Positions 36,617-44,486 of a stretch of DNA of 64,000 nt are shown here, piece by piece. The translations under genes and the position numbers were made by a program. Every line of letters starts with the position of its first letter. Positions within the stretch are counted from its first letter, which is position 1. A model generated the notes under the pieces. The model worked only from the letters and a program-made list of their open reading frames with translations, was not told where the DNA came from and searched no databases. The DNA is from Allomesorhizobium camelthorni. Its GTDB lineage: Bacteria > Pseudomonadota > Alphaproteobacteria > Rhizobiales > Rhizobiaceae. The stretch lies in the NCBI RefSeq assembly GCF_011045125.1, contig NZ_JAAKZF010000018.1, positions 22,027 through 86,026 on the forward strand, in the 5' to 3' direction.

Positions 36617-36891
36617 GTATCCAGCTCCTGCGCCATTGCTTATCGCCAGAAATCGGCAACTGCCGCGTTCAGAAAATGCGAGTTGAAATTGTTATGGTTC
36701 GTTAGTTCAGTTCTTATACGCCGTCATGGCGGCAGCTCAAGGAGGAGGCTGCCGGCGAGTTGAAGCACGGTTAATTCGCCTCGGTCTTCGTAGAAAACGA
36801 ACTTTGATGACCAGCAATTCAACCGACTTGAGCGAGGTTTAAGCGCAAAATTATCGGCAGCCGCCACAGCGCTAACCAAAGAAGTCTGACG
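36617..36891. other. Divergent intergenic region, methyltransferase/cellulase
   Basis: 275 bp with lower G+C than the flanks, holding both outward promoters. Short stop-broken frames only; no gene supported. No ribosomal or tRNA-like element seen. Confidence 0.4.
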
Positions 36892-38166
36892 ATGATTCCA
36901 TTTTGCAGGCGCTCGATGATAAAAGCCGCTTTCTTCAAAAATCCTTTGGTCCTGGTCGGGGCAGCCCTGCTTCTTTCCTTGACGCCGCTGCACGCTGCCA
37001 GCTTCTCAGCCAAACGCGGAATCAATCTCGACCTCTGGGTCACCTGGCCGGATGAAGCGGAGTGGTCAAAAGAGGACGTCTTGCTTCCTTACCCTGAATG
37101 GCGGCGAACGGTCGGTCTCGATGAACTGGCCGCCTTGAAGGGAACGGGCTTTGACTTTGTTCGCATACCGGTCGACCCGCTGCCGTTCTTGTCGTCGCAA
37201 TCGGCAGCACTGAGGCCGCGCCTGCTTGCCTCGGTTCTGGAAGCGGTGCAGCTTGCTAACGCCGCCGGCTTGAAAGCCATCGTGGACCTGCATCCGATCC
37301 CGCTCGGGGCTGACCGCTTTGCCGGAGCCGAAGAGCTCTTGCGGGACGAAGCGCTGTTCGAGCGTTATCTCGACCTCGTTCGTGAGATGGGTCGCACGCT
37401 TTCAGGCCAGGATCCCGAGCGCGTTGCCTTCGAGCTCATGAACGAGCCGGTTATCGGCTGCGAAGGGGAAGAGGCCGACCAGTGGCGCGACAAGCTGACC
37501 CGGCTCTTTGCCGCTGCTCGCAGTTCCGCACCACGATTGACCCTGGTGCTTACCGGCGCCTGCTGGAGCAGTGCGGAAGGCCTTGCCGCTGTCGATCCAA
37601 AAGCGATTTGGGATGACAATATTCTTTGGGGATTTCACTCCTACGCGCCATTCATCCTTACAATGCAGGGAGCCCAATGGGCCGGCGATTTCATCCGTTA
37701 CGTGACCGGCATTCCCTATCCGCCCTATGCCTTTCCAAAGGAGTTGGCCGAAGGCGTCGAGAACGCGCGTCAAAAGATTGGCAGCGACGCTCCCTTGACG
37801 CGCCGCCCGGGCATGCTCGCCTATCTCGAAGAGCAAATCGCACTGGTCGATACCAAGGAGGAATTGGAAGCGGAGATGAGTGCGCCATTTCGTGTGGTGG
37901 CGGAGTGGGCGCAGAAAAACGGCATTGAACCAAGCGATATCATACTCAGCGAGTTCGGCATGATCCGCCAGGAATACGGAAATCCCGCCATTATGCCCCC
38001 GCAATGGCGGGCCGCCTATGTGCGCGACATGATTGGGCTTGCCGAAGACCGCGGATTCGCGTGGTCGCTTTGGGGATATGGCGGGGCTTTCGGCATCGTC
38101 GAAGAATTTGGCGGACAGAAAGCTGAGAAGGATGTTCTGGAAGTGATCAAACAAGTTGGCGAATGA
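36892..38166 (+). CDS. Secreted GH5-family glycoside hydrolase (cellulase-like)
   Basis: 424 aa. Signal peptide with hydrophobic core LVLVGAALLLSL, probable cleavage after LHAA near residue 36. GH5 barrel signs: FDFVRIPVD, AIVDLHPIP, acid/base Glu185 in ELMNEP, HSYAP in strand 6 and nucleophile Glu354 in ILSEFG. A retaining beta-glucanase, possibly endo-1,4-glucanase, acting outside the cytoplasm; the exact polysaccharide is not determinable. An ATG 24 bp downstream (MIKAAFF) is an alternative start. Lies between the two direct remnant repeats. Confidence 0.88.
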   Translation: MIPFCRRSMIKAAFFKNPLVLVGAALLLSLTPLHAASFSAKRGINLDLWVTWPDEAEWSKEDVLLPYPEWRRTVGLDELAALKGTGFDFVRIPVDPLPFLSSQSAALRPRLLASVLEAVQLANAAGLKAIVDLHPIPLGADRFAGAEELLRDEALFERYLDLVREMGRTLSGQDPERVAFELMNEPVIGCEGEEADQWRDKLTRLFAAARSSAPRLTLVLTGACWSSAEGLAAVDPKAIWDDNILWGFHSYAPFILTMQGAQWAGDFIRYVTGIPYPPYAFPKELAEGVENARQKIGSDAPLTRRPGMLAYLEEQIALVDTKEELEAEMSAPFRVVAEWAQKNGIEPSDIILSEFGMIRQEYGNPAIMPPQWRAAYVRDMIGLAEDRGFAWSLWGYGGAFGIVEEFGGQKAEKDVLEVIKQVGE

Positions 38167-38205
38167 GAACAGTCATTTCCGCCCTGGCGATGCCGTAGGG
38201 AGCGT

Positions 38206-38300
38206 TCAGTACGTCTCGTAGCGATAATTTGGGTCGTCCGGCGACGAGAGATCGCGGTCGCGCAGCACGATGGAAATGCGATCGCCACGCGCCGCGCAGG
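38206..38300 (-). pseudogene. Gene-end remnant, copy B
   Basis: Same C-terminal coding sequence as the remnant at 35671-35763 but with the frame unbroken for about 50 codons up to the IS-like repeats (upstream residues include PLPGGALGASCAARG). No start codon or ribosome site seen, so a truncated gene end rather than a small gene. Its upstream end stops at the 25-bp repeat block, consistent with truncation by an insertion sequence. Confidence 0.55.
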
Positions 38301-38356
38301 ATGCGCCCAAAGCGCCGCCGGGCAACGGGGAGGGGATCAAGCGAGCGGCACGAGTT

Positions 38357-38431
38357 TGTCACCTATGTCTTAGGGACAAACTGTTACCCATGTCTCCGGT
38401 ATAAAATGTAACCTATGTGTCCGGAATGGAC
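38357..38431. repeat. Three tandem 25-bp repeats, probable insertion-sequence end
   Basis: Units begin at 38357, 38382 and 38407, exactly 25 bp apart. Shared core TGTnACCyATGTsT, followed by a GG and an A-rich end. Multiple spaced repeats of this kind are typical of the termini of IS21- or IS481-like elements bound by transposase. No transposase gene and no opposite end are visible, so this is a solitary remnant. It ends 10 bp from the 3' end of tRNA-Arg. Confidence 0.6.
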
Positions 38432-38441
38432 CCTTGAATTT

Positions 38442-38518
38442 TGGCGATCCCGGCAGGATTCGAACCTGCGACCATCGGCTTAGAAGGCCGGTGCTCTATC
38501 CAGCTGAGCTACGGGACC
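38442..38518 (-). tRNA. tRNA-Arg (anticodon UCU)
   Basis: 77-nt cloverleaf with encoded CCA: acceptor GGTCCCG/CGGGATC with one G-U pair, D stem GCTC/GAGC, anticodon loop CTTCTAA (UCU, reads AGA), T arm GCAGG-TTCGAAT-CCTGC. Pair 27-43 is a C-A mismatch. Its 3' end faces the IS-like repeats and the cellulase segment. Confidence 0.95.
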
Positions 38519-38576
38519 GCATGCCGGCATACGAAGCCAGCGTCCGCCGCGGACGCCTTAGCGCGAGAATTCGCGC

Positions 38577-38882
38577 TCAATGCGTCCAGGGGATCTTGCG
38601 GTCATAGCGGAAATTCTCCGCGTAGGAAATCTGCCGGCGCTTGGCTTCCTTCGGCTCCTGCACTCTGAACGCGATGCCGTGCTTCTGCGCATAGGCGAGG
38701 GCCTCTTCCTTCGAATTGAAGGTGAGGCGGATCTGGCTCTTCATGTCGCCGGATGACGTGTAGCCCATCAGCGGGTCGATCTTGCGCGGCTCTTCGGCGT
38801 CGAATTCGAGAACCCAGAAGCCGGTCTTGGCCTTGCCCGACTGCATGGCGGTCTTGGCGGGGCTGAAAATGCGCGCGGACAT
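38577..38882 (-). CDS. NDUFS4-type NADH dehydrogenase accessory subunit
   Basis: 101 aa of the ETC complex I NDUFS4 family, supernumerary to the 14 core subunits and typical of alphaproteobacteria and mitochondria. It begins MSARIFSPAKTAMQSGKAKT; the conserved FWVLEFDAEEPRKIDPLMGYTSSGD and QIRLTFNSKEEALAYAQKHG are present. No signal peptide, so peripheral on the cytoplasmic side of complex I. Lies alone between two tRNA genes, away from the nuo operon. Confidence 0.92.
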   Translation of the reverse strand: MSARIFSPAKTAMQSGKAKTGFWVLEFDAEEPRKIDPLMGYTSSGDMKSQIRLTFNSKEEALAYAQKHGIAFRVQEPKEAKRRQISYAENFRYDRKIPWTH

Positions 38883-38909
38883 CGATCCCTCATTCTTGTT
38901 TCGAGCCGA

Positions 38910-38986
<77 letters not shown>

Positions 38987-39276
38987 TGCCGACGTTCGGC
39001 GCTGAATTCCCTAGAGTTTCCGCTGTTCTGGCGCAAGGCCAGAACGACGTGACCGCGCCATAAATAGGGATAAATCGTCCGGAGCGGTACGGATTGGCGC
39101 CGAAATCCCCACGGAAATCCCACCAGCGTTCAACATCGTTCTCGGATTTGACTAGCGATTCGCGATGCAATTCGCCCAGAAGAAATCATTCCGAGCGATG
39201 AAGTCATCGAGGTCTTTGCGGCGGCAGACCGACGCGCTAGGAAGAGCGCCGGCCCGCAAGCAACAGGCGACACCGA
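38987..39276. other. Intergenic region before the GH43 gene
   Basis: 290 bp with no supported gene. Holds the leftward tRNA-Pro promoter and that of the GH43 gene. A perfect 8-bp hairpin GTTCTGGC-GCAAG-GCCAGAAC lies at 39025-39045; its role is unknown. Confidence 0.4.
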
Positions 39277-40890
39277 ATGATCCGAAATCCGATCCTGCCC
39301 GGTTTCAATCCCGACCCGTCGATCTGCCGCGTCGGGCGGGACTACTTCATCGCCACCTCGACTTTCGAATGGTATCCCGGCGTCCAGATCCACCATTCGA
39401 CCGATCTCGTGAACTGGCGGCTGGTCAAGCGCCCGCTCGATCGCGCCGCCCAGCTCGACATGCGCGGCGCTCCCGATTCCGGCGGCATATGGGCGCCGTG
39501 CCTGTCCTATGCCGACGGGCTGTTCTGGCTGGTCTATACCGACGTCAAGCGGCTCGACGGCAATTTCAAGGATGCGCACAACTACATCGTGACGGCGCCC
39601 TCGATCGAAGGCCCATGGTCGGATCCGGTCTACGTCAATTCGAGCGGCTTCGACCCGTCGCTCTTCCATGACGACGACGGCAGGAAATGGTTCCTCAACA
39701 TGGTCTGGAACCATATCTCCACCGGTGTCGGCGGCAGCCCCAGGCATCCATCCTTCGCCGGCATACTTCTCCAGGAGTATGACCCGGAGGCGAAGAAGCT
39801 CGTCGGGACGGTCCGGAACATCTTTGCCGGCAGCCCGCATGGGCTGGTCGAGGGGCCGCATCTCTTGAAGCGCGACGGCTGGTATTATCTCACCACCGCC
39901 GAAGGCGGCACCGGCTACGACCACGCCGTCACCATGGCCCGCTCGCGCGACATCGGTGGCCCGTACGAGCTTCACCCCGACACTCACGTCATCACCTCGA
40001 AGGATGCGCCGGCGGCCGTGCTGCAGCGCGCCGGCCACGGCCAGATCGTCGAGACGCCCGAAGGCGCGGTCTATCACACGCATCTCTGCTCGCGGCCCCT
40101 GCCGGGGTTGCGGCGCTCGCCGCTCGGCCGCGAGACCGCGATCCAAAAGTGCGTGTGGGGCGAGGACGGCTGGCTGCGGCTCGAGAAGGGCGGACCCGTG
40201 CCGGAGGTCGAGGTGCTGGCGCCAGTCGCGGTTACGAGCAAGCCGCGCCGGGAGACCATAAGCCATGATTTCGACGGGCCGGAACTGCCGCTCGATTTCC
40301 AGTGGCTGCGCACGCCGTATCCCGAACGGCTTTTATCTCTGTCCGAAAAGCCCGGTGTGCTGCGCCTATTCGGGCGCGAATCGATCGGCAGCTGGTACGA
40401 GCAGGCGCTGGTCGCTCGGCGGCAGGAGGATTTTTCGTTCCGCGCCGAAACCGAACTCGCCTTTGCGCCGGAGAATTTCCAGCAGGCGGCCGGGCTGACG
40501 CATTATTACAACCGCCACAAGTTTCATTTCCTGGCCGTCACGCATGACGCCCGCCGCGGCCGCGTGCTCACCATCCTGTCTTGCCCCGGTGACTGGCCGA
40601 ACGGCAAGCTCGATTTTCTGCTCGCCGATCCGCTGCCGCTCCGCGCCGACGGTCCGGTTGGCCTCGCCGCCGAGGTGGCGGGCGATGCGTTGCAGTTCTG
40701 GTATCGCGACGGCGGCGACTGGGCGAAGGCTGGACCGGTGCTGGACGCCAGCGTCATCTCCGACGAGGGCGGCCGCGGGGAACATGGCTCCTTCACCGGC
40801 GCCTTCATCGGCATGGCTGCTTTCGACACAAGCGGCTCCGGCATGCCAGCCGATTTCGACTATTTCAGCTATACCAGGCGCGAGGGTTGA
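39277..40890 (+). CDS. GH43-family glycosidase (beta-xylosidase/arabinofuranosidase-like)
   Basis: 537 aa with no signal peptide, so cytosolic. The N-terminal five-bladed propeller begins MIRNPILPGFNPDPSICRVG, with catalytic-type acids in NPDPSI, FDPSLF and VEGPHLLKR. A C-terminal beta-sandwich (about residues 325-535) completes the XynB/GH43_11 layout. Expected to release xylose or arabinose from short oligosaccharides. The usual ABC transporter or xylAB genes are not next to it. With the exported GH5 enzyme it suggests plant polymer use. Confidence 0.92.
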   Translation: MIRNPILPGFNPDPSICRVGRDYFIATSTFEWYPGVQIHHSTDLVNWRLVKRPLDRAAQLDMRGAPDSGGIWAPCLSYADGLFWLVYTDVKRLDGNFKDAHNYIVTAPSIEGPWSDPVYVNSSGFDPSLFHDDDGRKWFLNMVWNHISTGVGGSPRHPSFAGILLQEYDPEAKKLVGTVRNIFAGSPHGLVEGPHLLKRDGWYYLTTAEGGTGYDHAVTMARSRDIGGPYELHPDTHVITSKDAPAAVLQRAGHGQIVETPEGAVYHTHLCSRPLPGLRRSPLGRETAIQKCVWGEDGWLRLEKGGPVPEVEVLAPVAVTSKPRRETISHDFDGPELPLDFQWLRTPYPERLLSLSEKPGVLRLFGRESIGSWYEQALVARRQEDFSFRAETELAFAPENFQQAAGLTHYYNRHKFHFLAVTHDARRGRVLTILSCPGDWPNGKLDFLLADPLPLRADGPVGLAAEVAGDALQFWYRDGGDWAKAGPVLDASVISDEGGRGEHGSFTGAFIGMAAFDTSGSGMPADFDYFSYTRREG

Positions 40891-40941
40891 CGCGACGCTC
40901 TGGCGACGCGGGCGGGGTTGGTCTCGAAAATGGCTAGCATC

Positions 40942-41616
40942 TCATCGAGGCAACGGATAAGTCTGCGGCGACTTCCGATACGCCTCTTCGCATTGGGGCG
41001 AGCAAAACCACGGGCCGTCCGGAGCAGCCCGCCGATACGATGCGTAGGGAGCATGCATCTTGCATACCGGATCGATCCAGGCCGGCTCCGGCGACGGAGC
41101 AAGCTCGATCTCGTAAAGAGGGACCTCATCGGCTACCGATCGAAGCGCCATTTTTCCGAGATCACGCACCAGGATGCCTTTGGCGGCAGCAGTCTCGGCA
41201 ATGGGCTGGGTAGCAAGCAACTGGCCGGGGCCTGCAAGCGCGGCAATGCGCGCTGCTATGTTGATGGTCGATCCGAAGAGATCATTCCCCCTGCGGATGA
41301 CCTGCCCATGGTTCAGCCCTGCGCGCGTTAGCGGCAGGCGCGGCTCTTTTCGGCATGCCTGTAATAGGGTCCCAAGGACCTGGATCGCGATTTCCGGCTC
41401 GGGAAACGAGAGCATGGCTTCATCGCCGATCCATTTGATCGGCGGTTCATACCCGCGCAGCGCTTCGCGGACCATTTTCTCGAAGATCTCGAGCACGTCT
41501 ATCGCGGCTGCGTCTCCATAGACGTCCGCAATGGCGCTGAAACCGGCAAGGTCTATGAAGGCGACGGTAGCCGCCGCGTCGGCGGAACTCCGTGCCGGGC
41601 TGGTATCTCGGTCCAT
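40942..41616 (-). CDS. Class III adenylate/guanylate cyclase with C-terminal YHS domain
   Basis: 224 aa soluble protein. The cyclase homology domain (about 14-170) has both metal-binding aspartates (D22 in FIDLAGFS, D65 in KWIGDE), transition-state N119 and R123 (INIAARI) and the ATP-type pair K61/D112, so it looks active and adenylate-specific. It is followed directly by a YHS domain (180-221): IDPVCKM, WFCSPQCEEAY, with C185, C205 and C209 as likely metal ligands. YHS domains are usually found in copper or other heavy-metal proteins. The combination suggests metal-responsive cAMP production; that is inference. Convergent with GH43, upstream of groEL. Confidence 0.87.
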   Translation of the reverse strand: MDRDTSPARSSADAAATVAFIDLAGFSAIADVYGDAAAIDVLEIFEKMVREALRGYEPPIKWIGDEAMLSFPEPEIAIQVLGTLLQACRKEPRLPLTRAGLNHGQVIRRGNDLFGSTINIAARIAALAGPGQLLATQPIAETAAAKGILVRDLGKMALRSVADEVPLYEIELAPSPEPAWIDPVCKMHAPYASYRRAAPDGPWFCSPQCEEAYRKSPQTYPLPR

Positions 41617-41708
41617 CGGAGTTACTTAACGCCGATCGCACACGGTTCAAACGCTGCCGGAAGGCATAGCTGCAGACCAGCTTCGCATGTCTGGCAGCCG
41701 TTCAGGCA

Positions 41709-41740
41709 AGGTCCACGCCCAGCAATGGGAGCGTGGACCT
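41709..41740. terminator. Strong hairpin after groEL
   Basis: Stem of 10 bp, AGGTCCACGC with its exact complement, plus an inner CCCA/TGGG pairing around TTGC. Starts 9 bp after the groEL stop codon (minus strand). No long U-tract, so may act as terminator or 3' stabiliser. Confidence 0.65.
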
Positions 41741-41748
41741 GCGCCGTG

Positions 41749-43392
<1,644 letters not shown>

Positions 43393-43439
43393 TCAAATAG
43401 GCAGCTTTCGTTGACTGGTTGGTTTGCCGTCAGAAGCCG

Positions 43440-43754
43440 TCAGGCGGCGCTCTTCATTTCAGCGGTCTTCTCGATCACGCCCATCACGTCGCTTTCCTTC
43501 ATGATGAGCAGATCCTCGCCATTCAGCTTGATCTCGGTGCCGGACCATTTGCCGAACAGGATACGGTCTCCGACCTTGACGTCGAGCGGCTGAAGCCGCC
43601 CGGCTTCGTTGCGCGCGCCGGGTCCGGCGGCGATGACTTCACCTTCCTGCGGCTTCTCCTTGGCGGTGTCGGGAATGATAATGCCTCCGGCCGTCTTTTC
43701 GTCGACCTCGACGCGGCGGACCAGGAGACGGTCGTGCAATGGACGGAACGTCAT
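43440..43754 (-). CDS. groS: Co-chaperonin GroES (Hsp10)
   Basis: Heptameric lid of the GroEL chamber. 104 aa. Begins [21 protein letters not shown], with the mobile loop [18 protein letters not shown] and the [16 protein letters not shown] dome segment ([19 protein letters not shown]). First gene of the operon; CIRCE lies 155 bp upstream of the start codon, so the leader is long. Confidence 0.98.
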   Translation of the reverse strand: MTFRPLHDRLLVRRVEVDEKTAGGIIIPDTAKEKPQEGEVIAAGPGARNEAGRLQPLDVKVGDRILFGKWSGTEIKLNGEDLLIMKESDVMGVIEKTAEMKSAA

Positions 43755-43905
43755 GGTGTTCTCCTCATGGACAAACAGTTTTTGAGGTTCCTGCGCGCCG
43801 GACCGGCGAAAACGGACGGCGCGGGAAGCCGCAACCCTTGTTCAGGCATCGCGCATATATCGAGCTAATTCAGCCATTTTCGGCTTTCAAGAGGCATCAG
43901 CAGAA

Positions 43906-43935
43906 ATTTTAGCACTCATAGCCATCGAGTGCCAA
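43906..43935 (-). promoter_or_regulatory. CIRCE operator within a sigma-70-type groESL promoter
   Basis: TTAGCACTC-N9-GAGTGCCAA at 43909-43935: one arm perfect, the other one base off the consensus GAGTGCTAA. On the minus strand TTGGCA (43935-43930) and TAAAAT (43911-43906), 18 bp apart, form a promoter whose two boxes are the ends of the CIRCE element itself. HrcA bound here would directly block RNA polymerase. The region 43755-44112 holds this, the leader and the arsR promoter; no other gene. Confidence 0.88.
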
Positions 43936-44053
43936 TACACCGTGATCCGTGGTTGTCCTGGTCTAGATTGAAGGCAACTGCTTGCATTTTCGAGCAGCTG
44001 TCCGTCCGAGCAGGCAAGGCCGCCAAAGCTGACTCCGGTCGCGCCATCACACT

Positions 44054-44106
44054 ATTTCGAGTTTCATCGAAATTCTATTGACAACCCGCAAAGCCGACAA
44101 TAGGGT
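44054..44106 (+). promoter_or_regulatory. arsR promoter with overlapping operator palindrome
   Basis: TTGACA (44078-44083), 17 bp, TAGGGT (44101-44106), 7 bp before the arsR ATG, so the transcript is nearly leaderless; I see no ribosome site. Directly upstream, ATTTCGA-GTTTCA-TCGAAAT (44054-44073) is a perfect 7-bp inverted repeat. Its left part recurs inverted at the gene start (44113-44126, ATGAAACTCGAAAA), giving two possible ArsR sites around the promoter. Confidence 0.65.
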
Positions 44107-44112
44107 ATTTCC

Positions 44113-44433
44113 ATGAAACTCGAAAAAGCAGCCGATCAACTCGAAGCGCTGGGAAATCCGACCCGGCTTCAGCTCTACCGCACGCTTGTTCGCGCGGGTG
44201 ATGAGGGGCTGCCGGTCGGGCGCCTCCAGGAAAAGCTGGACATCGCCGCCTCGACGCTCTCGCATCATTTGAAGCGCTTGGTCGACACCGGGCTGGTGAC
44301 GCAGGAGAGGCAGGCGACGACGCTGATCTGCCGCGCCCATTATCCCGGCATGCAGGCGCTGATCGGCTATCTGGCTGACGAATGCTGCGCTGACGGAACC
44401 TGCCCGCCAGTGGCGAAAGAAGCCGTCGTATAA
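44113..44433 (+). CDS. arsR: ArsR-family metalloid-responsive repressor
   Basis: 106 aa winged helix with a classical DNA-recognition stretch (LDIAASTLSHHLKRLVDTGL). The alpha-3 Cys pair of E. coli ArsR (ELCVCDL) is absent; instead C91, C92 and C97 lie at the C-terminus (DECCADGTC). That resembles the As(III) site of Acidithiobacillus ferrooxidans ArsR (C95, C96, C102). Probably de-represses the downstream flavoprotein and efflux genes when arsenite or antimonite is bound. Confidence 0.9.
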   Translation: MKLEKAADQLEALGNPTRLQLYRTLVRAGDEGLPVGRLQEKLDIAASTLSHHLKRLVDTGLVTQERQATTLICRAHYPGMQALIGYLADECCADGTCPPVAKEAVV

Positions 44434-44448
44434 GGGCGGCTTTTTTTT
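44415..44448 (+). terminator. Intrinsic terminator between arsR and the flavoprotein gene
   Basis: AAGCCG (44420-44425) pairs with CGGCTT (44437-44442), extended by A-T pairs on the outside, followed by eight T. The arsR stop codon lies inside the loop. The downstream gene lies 39 bp further, with no obvious promoter between, so partial read-through is likely. Confidence 0.7.
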
Positions 44449-44486
44449 GGCTTATTAATTCGAAACTACCAGAAGGATCGAAGATA

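Noticed and set aside
38357..38431. Possible CRISPR array
   Set aside because: The three units are tandem at 25 bp without unique spacers and no cas genes are present; the layout fits an insertion-sequence end.
35671..38442. Integrative element with att sites using the tRNA-Arg 3' end
   Set aside because: No integrase and no second copy of the tRNA 3' end were found in the window. Only the remnant repeats and IS-like block are supported.
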